Below are positions 40,720 to 52,933 of a stretch of DNA of 64,000 bases, piece after piece (position 1 is the stretch's first letter; the number at the start of each line of letters is the position of its first letter). Under the pieces are notes generated by a model, which worked only from the letters and a program-made list of their open reading frames with translations, was not told the DNA's origin and ran no database searches. The translations under genes and the position numbers were made by a program. The DNA is taken from the NCBI RefSeq assembly GCF_035582795.1, contig NC_134368.1, forward strand, positions 9,818,501-9,882,500, read 5' to 3'. The stretch comes from Mycteria americana. Its lineage: Eukaryota; Chordata; Aves; Ciconiiformes; Ciconiidae.

Positions 40720-40800
40720 CAGCTGTGGTAAATCAGCACGGCTCCCCTGGCGTCGATGGAGTTATGGTGTAACCACCCTGCGGAGGATCCAGCCCTGTCT
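40720..40800. repeat. Ancient amniote repeat-like remnant
   Basis: The words ggtaaatcagcacggctccc, cgatggagttatggtgtaa and ggatccagccctg resemble an old palindromic amniote repeat in which 'gtaaatcagcatagctcc-attgac...caatggagttacactgatttacac' is followed by 'gaggatctggcccc'. Only a diverged copy is seen and I cannot name the family. Confidence 0.3.
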
Positions 40801-43800
40801 TTCATCCAGCTCAAGCTTCAGTGATAAACACAGCTAGTTTCAAACGCCTTTGTCCGTCTTCCTGGAAGAATGCTGATTGTGAAATGGGAATTTGCAATGC
40901 TAAACAAAATCCTGAGGAAGGGCTGCAGAGAAAAATAATCGCAAACAATCAAGACAAAACCCTCTCCTTGCTTAGAAAATTCACAGCGACCCAAGGAAGT
41001 CATAGCAGGGAGGCAGCGACCGACGGTGTTTGAACCCTCGTCTTCGCTTCATGAAGAAGCTCTGTGGGCAAAGGGCACCTGATGCTGCAGAGGCGATTGC
41101 TGGCTGCTTTGCGAGACCCTGAAGCATCAAACACCCGTGCCGGCTCCAGCCCAGGACGGAGGTGTTGCACCGTAGCGGTTTGATGCCTGCACTGTTTTCT
41201 CCTCACATTTGCGCTGACTCTGGACACAATCCTTGCCTTTCTGCTAAGCTCTGGTACTCCCTCGGCACGTTGTACCGCCGAGGTATAGCATTGCATTGGT
41301 GGGTGGAAATGATCCCCTGTAAGGCATATGTAAGCAGAGACCCTCACTCCATCTGCCCACTCAGCTTCTCCCTGTTTTCTTGCACCTTCTCTCATTTCTG
41401 AGAAACTCACCCTCGGCTCAGTTCCTCCACCTGCAACGTCTTTCATTTGGAATTAAAAATAGAGTTGGTGCAGGCAATTTCTAAACTCATTGTGAATATG
41501 AAAAGATGAGAAGTGAAAACCTAACTTTCCACCAATTCTGGCCCAAATTGCCTGGAGCCCACTTCTTGTGTTTTCTGCCTGAATGAAAGGGCCATACACA
41601 CGGTTTTGAGGATGAGAAGAGTTAGCTTTCATCGCTTATTCACAGAGCTGCAGTCCTCAGGCTTTCCCTTTAAGGTTTTAGCATGCTCAAGAAGTAAAAA
41701 TAATAATACAGGCCAAGGTGGGAAACACAGAAAATGGCAAGTACCAAAGCGAGTACCCAAAAAGTAACACCAGGTGATTGTGGCAAGGCAAGACCTTCCC
41801 TTTTTAGAGGCCACCTGCTTCTTCTGCAGACCCCAGCATGGATCTCCCACACCTCTTACGCCAGATCCTCTCTCAGACCAGTCCTCAAGATGTCCCTGTG
41901 CTTCCCACTGCCATGGGGCAGGGCATGCCCACCAGCATTTTTTTTCCTCAACCAATATCATGTCTTCTAACTTGGATTTGCCTGTGGTGACCCATGGTGG
42001 CAGAGCACAGCCAGCTCCCAAAATACAGTGGCTTTATTTAAATAAAGATAAGTCTGCAGGTGTGACAATGGCACAACCTTTTTATTCCCTTTCATGTGGG
42101 TCATTGCAAACACCAGGTGAGGTTGAGGCATTTCAGATACAGGCTGGGGAAAAGACTGAGTGCAACAGAATAAAAGGAGCTGGAATAAGGACAAGTGATT
42201 ATTGCACACAATAACCAAAGGAAAAATAACATTTTTCAGTCTTCCTCCATCAAGTACCTTTGATAGGGAAACGGTTAAAGTCCAAACCTTTCTCTTTTTA
42301 CTCCCGAATAAGTGTCACAGTCTCTTGGCAGAACGAATTTCACCCTGAAAATTTCACTGACCCCATTCAGTTAAATTCACAGATCTTTTAAAGTTTTCCA
42401 ACACCATCAAGCAAAAAAATAAACACTCACGATATTAAAAGCACTGCAAGAGACTGTTGGATTTGGAGAATTTTCCGTATTCACTCTCAGGCCCGAGCAT
42501 ATGGTTAGCATTTCGGCATCCGCCGGCAGCCAGGGACCGGCTGGGGGTGGGCTTGCCCCGGCTCTGCTCAACGGGCACTGGCCATCGCTGAGGCTCCCCG
42601 GATGCAAACAACAAGGTAGCTGTTTCTCAAAGAACACGAAAACCCTTCAACTGCCTGCAAAACACACAGTGTGACACCAGCACGAGATCGCTAAATGAAA
42701 CAGCCTCCTCAATTTGACGTTGATCGGAAAGGGAAGCCACAAACCTGGAAGAAAAGAAGAGGCAAGAGCAAGGAATCCAGATGGCAAATTATTATTTGTT
42801 GTCTTTTAGACCAGCGCTGGACTGCAATCATGGCCCTAAGCTGCTGTTTACAACTAGATGAGCTATGGGTGATGCGGCCGTGCCGTTTGCTTAGTGTAAT
42901 TCATGTGCTTACAGCAGTTGCCTGTACAGGTTCCCGGAGCAGGGTGGGCTCAGGGCAGCATCCAGGCAGCTTTCCTCCTGGACGTGGCAGAGCAGATACA
43001 CCCAGCCGCAGGGACAGCCCTCCATGGATGGAAACGGTGCTCCCGCGTTTAAGTATCCCCAAGTGAAACACCATTTCCTTTAGGTATATCCCGTTTCCAC
43101 TTCCAGGTAGGCTTTTCTTTTGCTTTTAGCTGGGTGGTTCATTATGATAAGCCACGACATCTTATTTTAAGTTGTGTGTATTACCAGTTTGACACAGTAC
43201 ACTAATATTTATTTTTTAAATCATTCCATGAAATGCTTTACTGATACAATTGAAATGGATATTAACTTAATGTTTGGCCTTATCAGGACCAATATTCACC
43301 AGGTTTCTTAAATCTGTCCAAGCCTGCTTACAAAAGGAGTATTTTGCAAAGCTGCAGTGAGGTAGAAGCAAATATAATATATTTCACACATTGTAAGAGA
43401 CCGAGAGGACTAGAATTTAAAGTTAGCATGAGTCCATTTCCTAAAACCAAACTCACGAATGCTCTCCTCGTTTCTCTGAACACAGTATTCCTCCTGCAAA
43501 ATGATCCATAACCAGCCGTTTGTCAGACTTCAGACCTTCCAGTAATGCTTACAATTTCCTCAAAAGTCAACATATATTTTCAAGTGGCTGAGTCGGGCCA
43601 CAGGTAATTTATTGGCTGAAATCAAAATACGAAGTGAGGCATTTTGAAAGCTAATGTGTAACCCTGGATGAAATCCATAGTGCCACAATGTGTTTTAGAT
43701 AGCAGTAATATTTATGACCAACAATTGTCATCGTTTGTTGTGTTTATGCCTCAGTTACTGTGTTATGTCATACACTTCTGCATAGTCAAAATCAGTGTTT

Positions 43801-44803
43801 CCATTTTAGAACTGTCTCACAGCATACCACAAAAAAAAAGTATGAAATTTAAGTAGCATACTTTAGTCAGCTAGCATGTTTCTCCATCAACCTTATCTTT
43901 CTTATCTTTAAAGAAAACTATAATTGGATAATCTTTACTTAATGTAAACTTCCAAAAGCTGGAAGCCATTTCAAGATTACACAGATTAACTGTTGGCTAC
44001 CTGTGAGAACATGCTTCAACATTTCTATGAATTCAGGGTGGATAAAATCAAGTGTCTCCAGTATTTATGAAACTATTTTGGCAAAGAAGTGACTGGAAAT
44101 TTGTCACACAGCCTTCAAGAAAAAATGATAACTTTTCTGTAGTGTCCTTGTCTTTCTTATTACCCCATAAGCCAGTCAGTTGGCTGGAAGCAAATAGTGG
44201 TTTTAATTTTCTGTTGGTTTGCAGAGTGCTGTCAGGCTCCCAGGTTAACTTCAGTACTGTCAGCTGCAAAAAGGAATATATTTTCAAAGTTCAGATCGTT
44301 TGATTTGGGTATACTTTTTACATGTACGGATACTCCTTGCTGTCTAGCTGCACAGCTGTCTGCAGAGAAACCAGCCCGACAGTGGATTATCCCCCTTCCA
44401 CTGTGTAGTAAGATACAAACTACTACAAATATTTTCATATTTCTATGGTTTGAGGCATCAACAGCCACAGAGAAAATATGCCCTTTTCAACCAAGTTCCT
44501 ACTTGTGTTCTCAATTGAATGAGGAGCTAATATATTCCTGGCAATACGCAACCCTTTTGTCTTACCATGGCATATGATTAATACTACGCCTGAATTTTGG
44601 AGAAGGACACAAATTTGCTGTCACAATCAAGTGACTTGTATGAACCAGAGTGGATACTGCAGCCGCCTGCTTGCTGCTGTTTCTGAAGTGCCCAGCTTTG
44701 TACACTTTTCCTCCCAGAAAATGAGGCTTGCTCTCCAGTGCTAGGCTAGAGAGATTCGTAAGATCTGCACTGTTTGCACGCTGTCTCCCCTGAGCCCACC
44801 ATG

Positions 44804-44832
44804 AGCAATTAAGAAGCAATTAAGAAGCAATT
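44804..44832 (+). repeat. Tandem repeat, 11-base unit
   Basis: Two exact copies of gcaattaagaa are followed by a partial third (gcaattt). The unit carries the homeodomain core AATTA. It sits at the edge of an AT-rich unique stretch that continues to about 45,060. Confidence 0.85.
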
Positions 44833-46049
44833 TCTGGGTAAACTACATTAAGCCTTTTGGCAATTATCGCTGTTCTCCCGATTAATTTAAACTCTTTTCT
44901 CCCCTTGTTGCATCGAGTTCGGAAACTAATGATTAAGAGCAGTAACTTGATTTTGTCCATTAATGTTAGTTCCCAGTTACTGTCGTAGTTACACTCCACA
45001 TAGAGATATCACTAAATAATTGAAAACCCCTAAATAATATTTAGATTCAGCCTTGGAGCAAACCTCTGTCCTCCTTAACTAGCAGGTCCACAGATGCCAG
45101 ACACTATAGAGACTGAAGTAGACAGCCTGTATAAATATATGGCCAAAAAAAAATCTTATTTAGTTACAGAAGAATAAGTATATAGTAGTTTCCAATCGGT
45201 TTCACTGTAGCCTGTGGGTCTCTGGGGTACACTGGCTTCTTCTGAATGGTCTACAAAACTTAACAAGAAAAATAAGCCTATTGTCAGTAGGCTTCAATTT
45301 AACTATACAAGGGGCTGAAGCTCTGCTGGAAAAATGTGGATGTCTGCAAATGAAAAAGATTGAAAACCACTGACTGAAAACCACTGGCTATTCTGGCTGC
45401 ATTTTTTTAAGGAAGACTGGAGTTACGCTGTAAGAAATGCCTTCAGAAGTATCTATTTACCTCTCACTAATACTGAAGACATATTTGAGTGAGATTTGCA
45501 AAGAAATTGCGATCTTTCAGATTTAAAGGTGATGCACAAATGTGAAATAGCGCTGTGTGTGACATGGAGGGCGCAGACCCTGACCTCAGGCAAGATGGTG
45601 GTTTGGAGAAATGAAGCCTTCAGCCATCGTGAGTCTCCCACCTTGGACCACTTCCAGCTCTTCCAGCCAGTGCCTGTGGGCTAAGGGGGATGCTGTTTCT
45701 CTTCACACCCCCACAGCCTTGAAGCCCCCCCTCCACCCACAGAAAACAACACTGCAGGCTGCTAAAATGGGGTGAAAACTCCCCCCCTTCAGCAGCTGAG
45801 CATCCAGGATCCCTCCATTATTACTGCAGAGAGACAGGGACCATCAGAAGCAGCTTAAGTTCAAAAAGTCATCTTTTGGAGGCACCTAGCTCTCTCCATT
45901 GACCATAGGGACAGCCCAGGTCCATCAGGTTCCTAACTCAGGTGCTTTGCTAACTTCACTTAAGTTATGTGGGTTTTTCAACCTAAGTAGCCACGGGTGA
46001 CAAAGTGTCTTGACAAAGTGACAAGAGGCAGGAGATGTTCCAACAGGAT

Positions 46050-46110
46050 GGGGAGTTTCCAGAGTCATACAGTTAATGGCAAATCTGGGGGTAAACCTTG
46101 GGTCTTCTCC
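46050..46110 (-). mobile_element. Ancient MIR-like remnant, reverse orientation
   Basis: The words agagtcatacagttaatggc, aaatctgggggtaaaccttg and ggtcttct follow the order 'aaggtcacacagctagtaagtggcagagctgggattcgaacccaggtct' of MIR read in the opposite sense to the copies at 32.1 and 36.6 kb. The part upstream of this word series is not recognisable. Confidence 0.45.
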
Positions 46111-47227
46111 ATAATAAAAACCTTTGACCGGTCAGTGAATCTTTTACAAGGTGCTCAAGATCAGCGGTACCTGGCATCCAGTGTTTCCAAATGCTTATTA
46201 ATGATTCATCTGATCTATTGACCTAAAGCAAAATTAGCTGTGAAAAGCATGGCAAAGCCACGCAGGCCTTGCAGGGCCGATTCTCAAAAACACAGCTGTC
46301 CCCAGCACTTTTCCGGTCACATTTTAAATGACTCCGGGTTTTCTTTCAGAACAGATAGAGCTGACCTGCGTTAAAAGTGCATGCAAAAAAACTGGAGCAA
46401 AATGCAACAGAGGAGGGGGAACATCATTAAGTTCTGGAAAAATGCATCGTGGGCAATTTCTTCATATAAAAGTATAACGAAGAAGAGAATTTCTGTCCCA
46501 GGAAGAGCTCCCAGCATTGAGTTCACTTCTCTTCTAAGAAACCTGCAGGATGTTTGTCCAGTTTAGGAAGAAAGCGCTCTCATTTTTTCAAAATATTCAT
46601 TTGCCTATCTCCCCCGGTGCCACCGGGACCACCGCCTGCTCCCGCCCACCGCAGCATCCCAGCTCGGCAGGCGCTGGCAAGGCTGTGTGCACATTGCAAA
46701 CTGCACTATAACTTGAGTAATCAATTCCCTCCCTAGGAAAGAGGCTGCTAGAGCATCACAGTGTTCCTGGAATGTTTGGAAATACTTGTCAAAACATGAC
46801 TCCGGTTTCATTGTTAGTTCTATTAACATTCAAACATTTCCCTTGTTGATTAAAGGCATTGGCTCCATGCAACGTCTTAAAGTCAATACCTACCTGCCTC
46901 CTATCCAATTTCTTATGTAACTGCTGCTTTCCACACCACAAATGTTTTTCTCTTAATGATGAATGAAATGATTTATGCCACTATTACTACGCAGAGGCCT
47001 TTCAGGGCTGACGGAGGCCAAACCTCCCTGACCACAGGTTGCATTCTTTATGATGTTTGATCTGGACATCCAGCACGCTGTGTGAGGGGAATCGCATTTC
47101 TGCAAAAGCACAAGATCCCTGAGGTAGTTATCACTTTATTATGACAGAGCTGGACATGGTCCCACAAACAAGCTGCGGACCAGGAGTTGGTATTTGGGAA
47201 GGCAGTTTACCTTCCTGGGCTTTGGAG

Positions 47228-47325
47228 TGACCGATTGTACCATGGGGATAATAACACTTAACTATCCCCTACAGAGTTATCTCTGTTTATAAAGTATCCT
47301 GAGACCCTCAATTGCTTTTCCACTG
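47228..47325 (+). mobile_element. Ancient MIR/L2/L3-type tail remnant
   Basis: The words gtaccatggggataataaca, ctacagagttatctctg and ttataaagtatcctgagacc follow the order 'ctgtaaaatggggataataa ... cagggttgtgag ... tgtaaagcgctttgagacc' found at the end of old MIR/L2/L3-related repeats. It is strongly diverged. Confidence 0.45.
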
Positions 47326-47821
47326 CAAAGCTGCTGGACGTGCACATCAGATGTGGAATGCGTGTGCATGTTGCTTCTTATTTCAAAGGCCAGTAAAACC
47401 TATAGAGCCACCCAATTCTGTAACACATCCTGTATATTTAATACACCGATACGTGTCTGATCCACCCACCCTATCTCTGCAGCGCAATATACCCAGAGTG
47501 GAGCTTGCACCATGCTCTTTGGAAAAATAAAACTACCACAGGGACTGCAAGGAGATAGACATACAAATCAGGCTCTAGATGTGGCTGGGCTGGAGTCAGA
47601 TGCAGCACTGTGTCAGCACTGTGTTGCGGGAGCACACAGGCTGTATTAAAACAGAATTAAGAATGGCTGATTTGTCCCCCTATTCGAGCCTTCCCCTGAA
47701 GTAAGGCAACGTGCCACTGAGAAAGAGCTTGCCTAAAAGTCGTAGTAATAATGCCCTAATATGACTAAAATTCTGCTGTCCCTAATCGATGAAAGCCCTC
47801 AGCTTGTATTTCTTTTAGGAT

Positions 47822-48736
47822 GTGGCTGTTTATTCTGAAAGCTCCCATGCTGCTCACTTCGCATCCCATTCCCAACCTTGGAGTGGAGCAGAGCAGGGGA
47901 AAAGCCCCTGCAGAAAGCAGGGTCAGGATGTGGCCACCAGGCCATACAGCAGGGCCAGGACTCGGGGAAGAGCCTGGCATGGGACATCTCTGAAGGGCTG
48001 GAGACGAGGGGCGTTTCCGTACCCTAAATCTGCGGGTGGGCAGCTGGTGTGGACGGGCAGCAGCAGGCAGCTGGTGCTCTTTGGTGGTGTCTGGTCGCAT
48101 CCAGGAGAGAAGACTTTAAGTACGGCCATTGGGCTCCCAGAAGCTCATCTTGGCAGCGTGTGGTTTCTCCTCACAGGCATCAGCCTGCACAGGTGGCTGG
48201 GGGATTACACAGGTTGTGGCTTCATTTCAAACGCCCCCCAAAGCAAGGCATCCTGCTACGCCCGCAAGTGCAACGCTCCAGCCCGTTTGCTTGAAGTGTC
48301 CTACATGGCGACGGCACGAATAGGTCTGGCAGGCAAAAGTGACCTCTCTCTTTTCCTCTCCAGGCTCCAGAGCATTGTCTTGGTTTACTCCAAGGACAGG
48401 GAACACCCAGCTTGTGCTGGTGGTCAATGGCACCTCCAAGAGCCACTCGTGACCCCAGCGCAGTCTCCCGGCAGGTCTGATTTTAAATCTTTGCTTCTCA
48501 CACCCTCCACAGGCTCTCTCCAGTTTTTTTTTTTTTCTCTCCACTTCCTCCAATCGTCTGCTTTGCTCTCCAGGCTGCCAGCACCTCCCCGTATGCAGCT
48601 CTTGCAGAAGAGACTCGGTATGTCTCTCCAGCTCCCTCATTCCTTCTTATTTCACTTCAAATCAAACAACTCGCCCCTTGCAGAGCCCTCTGTTCCTCAT
48701 CTGTCCACGCTGTTCGCTGGGAAACAAATCCCATAG
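47822..48736 (+). other. 304-codon open frame, unrecognised
   Basis: An ATG at 47,822 opens a frame of 304 codons with no stop, the longest plus-strand frame that is neither a repeat nor part of the CpG island. The start MAVYSESSHAAHFAS has no signal peptide or family motif. A run of phenylalanines midway through the second half comes from a T(12) stretch, and cysteines, glycines and basic residues are scattered without pattern. Local composition is GC-richer than the flanks, which lowers stop frequency. It could be chance, an old processed sequence or an exon of a poorly conserved transcript. I do not assign a function. Confidence 0.15.
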
Positions 48737-50984
48737 GATGAGGTTGTGTTGCAGCCAGCTCGCAGAGGGTGCAGGCACAGAGAGAGCCTTCACAGGGTGG
48801 CTTAACCTCTCGCAGTGTTTACCCTGACAGTCAGAGTCCTTAATCTTAGCAACAACGACTATGGGCTTGAAATTCAATAAACCTGCCTGGAATTGCAGTC
48901 CTTTGGGCTGGCTAGCTAATAAAAAACGGTTTAGCCATTCCAATGCACCTTATTGATATAAATGGATAGTGACATGAGCTCTGGAAAACGTACCCCAGTG
49001 TCTGTATGCACTGATGCTATTTAACCCTTGGATGCGAAGGGGTGGGCAGCTGGGGCTTCTACTCACGCACACTGACACTGATCTCTGAACCAGCCTTTCA
49101 GTTCAGCCTGCTGAGCTCGTAAGGGTTCGTCGGGCTGAAGGAACAGCTCGTTACAGCACTGCGGGGCTGCAACACTCAGCCTGGCTCACAAGTTGGCTAG
49201 CAAGCCCCAGTTCTGATAAGAAATATTTGTCGATATTTATTGTGTGTACCTAACCCGATACTATTCAGAGACTTATGTGACCGCATCTCTGATCAAACTT
49301 GCCCAGCGTATTAAAACTTGCACTGAAGTTTCTCCTACTTCATCGCTTTGCTCCAACTCAGTATTGATTCAGGAATCGCTTTCTGCCAGCTAAGGAAGCA
49401 AGTTCTGCGAGGATCCACTGACAGGGATGTATGGGGGTACCCGTCCCCAGCACCGTTTTTGCAAGATCCGTATTAAGCCCAGCACGGCGTTAGCTCAGGG
49501 CGGTCCCTGTGCTCTGCTCTCTGCTTTGCTAAATACGACAGCTCAGATGCGCAGGCGAGTGGCTTGCAACGCTGCAGGGGAGAGACTGCAGGGGGAAAGG
49601 AAGCAGCTCATGCCACCCCGTCCCATCTCATCGCACATGCTCCTCCAGCAGTGTCCCCAAAGGTGACTCACGAGGAGCCTCGGTCCCAAGGGCTTTCGGA
49701 CAGGCGTCTCACAGCCTGTCCCGTCCCCATCTTCCGGACAGAGAGGCAGAAGGGTCTGCTCAAAGCATTCACGCCTGGAGCCAATTTTGCTGAGAGTAAC
49801 CTGTGTTTAACCTATTTTGAGACTATCAACAGGTTGCACTTTGAGAGAGAGAGATTAGCAGCCTCCCTCCCAGGCAGGGCTTTGGAGAGGCATGAAGGGA
49901 GAGATGGGTTTTAGCCATGCCAACACCCCCAGGGCCTGCAAGGCCCCCCAAATCTCTTGCCAGGAGAGCTGCTCTCAGTGGCCGAGCCCCCGCGGGGTCC
50001 GGGCAGATGGAGGTGCCATGGGAGCGTGACGGTGACAGGCTTGGACACGGAGAGTACCACTGACCATGTTGTATTTCAGCTGCTTGCTCAGAAAAGGGCA
50101 GCCGCTCACCATCCCTGAGCTGCCAAAAGGGGTTTGATTTTCATCACTGACAGCTCTGGATATTAAGGGGATAAACAAATATAAAGTTCTGGGAAGGGAA
50201 TGTTTATAAAGGGTAAAAGGAGAACAAACACATTGGCAGCGAGAGTATCCCTGCATGAAGGGGAGTGCACGCTCCTAGCTTGAGGGGGAAGGAAAACTTT
50301 GGGGCTAATATGCAGCTTACGGCATAGTAGTCCTAAAATAAATGCAATTGTGTTGTGCAGGCTTTACTAGTCTACATACATGGATTTTTTTATAGGAAGA
50401 AAGTGGCTGAGACACAGTCCAGAGCCACAGTTTTTGCTGCACAGCACTACATCCCGGGCTCTGTTACGCTGGCCACCGCAGTGACGAAGCAGCATCAGAA
50501 AATCTGCGCTTAATCGGATCTGTGCTCCCCAGCCCCACGTGAGTGTGCTGCACCAGAGGTTAATAAACGGGAAACCTAAAAATATCCCACTCTAGGGAAA
50601 ACTGCGAACCTTGAAGTCCTTCATACAGGACTATCTCAATACCCCTTTGATTTCCTGTTGTAAAGGGCTTCCAAATGTTATAAGCTTTTAGTTTTCCTCC
50701 AAATGAAAACCAGTTCAAAACCATTAAAGGGCTGAGCTGACTTGATCCGAGATGCAGACCTTTACATCTCCCAGCAACCTTAAAACTCCCCGGGTTCGGA
50801 TTGGCCGTTTCCATCCTATCACCCTGCTCTAGGAGCATCACGAAAGCATTTGCCTTCACCTGACGCTGAGGAACACTCACTGTGGTGCTTCTGAAACACA
50901 GCCACAGTGTGAGAAACTGCCCTGAATTCTCACTTACATTTCTATTTTAGCTGTGGGCTTAGGAAAGCTCCTGATCTTCCTTTA

Positions 50985-51080
50985 CTGCTCTTGCCTTGGA
51001 AAATGGGGATCGTAACAGTAACAATAACGGGTGTTGCTCTTACCCTGCTGACTTTACATGAGAACAGAATTTGGCCCTGC
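50985..51080 (+). mobile_element. Ancient MIR/L3-type tail remnant
   Basis: The words cttggaaaatggggatcgta, acagtaacaataac and, about 50 bases on, gaacagaatttggccctgc resemble the 'ctgtaaaatggggataataa' and 'cagaatctggcccc' words of old amniote repeats. It lies about 1 kb upstream of the FGFR3 CpG island. Confidence 0.35.
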
Positions 51081-52473
51081 TTTTGCAGAAAGTCATCTTC
51101 AAAATAACGACGGCAACAACTCCCCATGCAGTGTTATAATTACGCTGCTGTTGTTGTTTTTATTTTTATCGATTTTCTGGCACCTCCAGCACAGCAGTTG
51201 TGAGAGCAAACATCGTGCAGTTTGACACGCTGCCAAGCCATCTCAGTGACGGTGAAATAACCACATTTTATTTATATGTCTGCTTTTCCCCCCATTGTTT
51301 TCATTTAAACCGGTGGTGTCACTGGTGAGGGTCTCCGCTGACATGGAGGATTTCCTCGCCACAGCCCCGTCTCAATGCTTCCCCACACAATGCGACAGTA
51401 TTGAGATGTCAGAGTCTCTGTGCCTGATAAAGGTGTCAAGACAGATCCCGGTTGCAGCGACAACAGCGCGAACTCCGAGCCCGCCACGGCGGCTGCGAGT
51501 GATCCCTGCCGTACGCCCTCGCTGAAAGCCAAACCTCCACACCGCCCCGGCTTTTTCTCTGACCCAAACAACCTCGGCTTGACTGTTAGACAGGTTGGGT
51601 TTTCGGGCCCCCTATGCAGAACGCTTTCAGGTCTGGTAATACGTGCATCTATTTTGGGTGAATGAGCTGCTGCGTCAAGGGGGATTAAAGCAGAGCTGTG
51701 ACTTCTCCGTACGAAGCCGCTCAGATCACTTGTCAGCAGTAACTGATGCATGTCACTTAGGCAACTCAGCTGTGTCAGGCATCTCCGTGATGACCACGAT
51801 GTCCCTAACCATGACTATGATAGCGACTAGATCATCGTAATCATAACTAGGTACAAGTGACGTTTAATCAGATTTTATTAAAGTAGCTAGTCCAGTTAGC
51901 GGCAGCAAACATGCAGAGTCCGTGGAGGCTGTTATTACTCCCATCAATAAAACACAGCGATTCCAGGTGTTTGGTGGGCAAAGTCAGGGCGCCCAAAGCA
52001 GGCTGCACGCCGGCGACTTCGTCTCGGGGTACAGCGCGGCAACCCTGCCGGGGGAGTGGGTGCGTTGCCCATTTGCTGTGCGAGTCCTCAGGCTGAGCCA
52101 AAGCTTTGCGTGCCCTTTCTGTGCCGCCCCCGACCCACGGATCCCCCTCCAGCCTGCTCTCACCGCCTCTTTCCAGAAAATGCACTGCTACAGGGCCAGA
52201 AAAAGAAAACACACGGGTGCGTTTCGCGGCACACGATGCCACTCTGGAGCCGCAATGGGAGCAGTGCCGGGGGGGTTTGAGCCGGCTTTAAACTCACGTC
52301 TACGGGAAAAGGGTGCCTGCTTCACCCCAGGGACTCGGCGGGAGCCGCCGCCTGCCCCGAGCGGCCCCCGGCCGCCCCCTTCCCCCTCCCGGCGGAGACC
52401 TTCGCCCCCGCGCAGCCCCGGGGGCCGGGCGCGGAGCTCAGCGCAGCGGAGCGGGCGGCGGGCGCGGCCCCCC

Positions 52474-52474
<1 letters not shown>

Positions 52475-52516
<42 letters not shown>
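52475..52516 (+). repeat. CGG trinucleotide repeat, 14 units
   Basis: Fourteen uninterrupted CGG units run directly into the GC-box cluster. Depending on the true transcription start, they lie in the proximal promoter or in the 5' untranslated region of FGFR3. Pure CGG runs of this kind vary in length between individuals and are methylation-sensitive in other vertebrate 5' regions. Confidence 0.95.
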
Positions 52517-52545
52517 GGCGGGGCGGGGCGGCGGGGCGGGCGGCC
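52514..52545 (+). promoter_or_regulatory. FGFR3: GC-box (Sp1/KLF) cluster
   Basis: Overlapping copies of the GC box GGGGCGGGG / GGGCGG occur four to five times in about 30 bases. This is the strongest Sp1-type cluster in the window. It lies about 170-200 bases before the predicted exon 1 donor, which fits a core promoter position. Confidence 0.75.
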
Positions 52546-52559
52546 CGGCCCGGCGGGCG

Positions 52560-52716
52560 GGGACATCGCGGCCGCCCCGCTCCGCGCCCGCGCCGCGCCG
52601 AGCAGACGCAGGGAGGCCGCGGCGGCGGGCGGGCGGCGGCGGCTCCTGCGGGCGCGCTCGCTCCCTCCCTGCCTCCCTCCATGCGCGGTGCGCGGCCGGC
52701 CGCGGGGCTTGCGCAG
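52560..52716 (+). other. FGFR3: FGFR3 exon 1, predicted non-coding, start uncertain
   Basis: The 3' edge is the donor gcgcag/gtaggc at 52,716/52,717. The 5' edge is a guess, since no TATA box fixes it; the C/T-rich stretch at 52,658-52,680 could hold initiators. Mammalian FGFR3 also has a non-coding exon 1 followed by a short intron, which supports the model. An ATG at 52,681 opens a short upstream frame described separately. Confidence 0.6.
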
Positions 52717-52933
52717 GTAGGCGCCCCGCCGCCGCTCCGCGCCCGGGCTGCGCGCGTCCCCTTGCGCTTTTTTACTCCCCGCAGCGCTTCTTTTTTCCTT
52801 TTCGCTATTATTTTTCCTTTCTGTTTTTTTCCCCTCTTTCTCTCCGTGTCGGCACCAGGGGCGGGGGGCTTCCTCCTCCCCCTGAGCGCCTCTCTCCCTC
52901 TCCCGGCAGCGCGGCGGCGGAGCGGAGCGGTGA
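52681..52933 (+). other. Upstream ORF 1, spliced across intron 1
   Basis: The ATG at 52,681 in predicted exon 1 gives twelve codons (MRGARPAAGLAQ) up to the donor at 52,716. After splicing to 52,910 it continues RGGGAER and stops at TGA 52,931-52,933. This 19-codon frame is in the same frame as FGFR3, so its stop shows that the receptor frame cannot begin in exon 1. If intron 1 uses the alternative acceptor at 52,858 the reading changes. Confidence 0.4.
52717..52909 (+). other. FGFR3: FGFR3 intron 1, 193 bases
   Basis: It begins gtaggcg and ends with ctctccctctcccggcag. A strong pyrimidine tract lies at 52,786-52,850 with a second possible acceptor, ggcaccag, ending at 52,858. Use of that site would lengthen exon 2 by 51 bases. 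Both sites fit the GT-AG rule, and I chose 52,909 because its pyrimidine run adjoins the AG. Confidence 0.6.

Larger units (their letters stand above)
36185..51400. other. Gene-free intergenic sequence next to FGFR3
   Basis: No recognisable protein-coding exon or RNA gene is seen. This stretch is richest in very old repeat relics, listed separately. AT-rich unique stretches at 43,100-43,400 and 44,820-45,060 have the look of conserved non-coding sequence (many TAAT/ATTA cores, few repeats), which cannot be confirmed from one genome. A 304-codon open frame at 47,822 is listed on its own. Confidence 0.55.
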
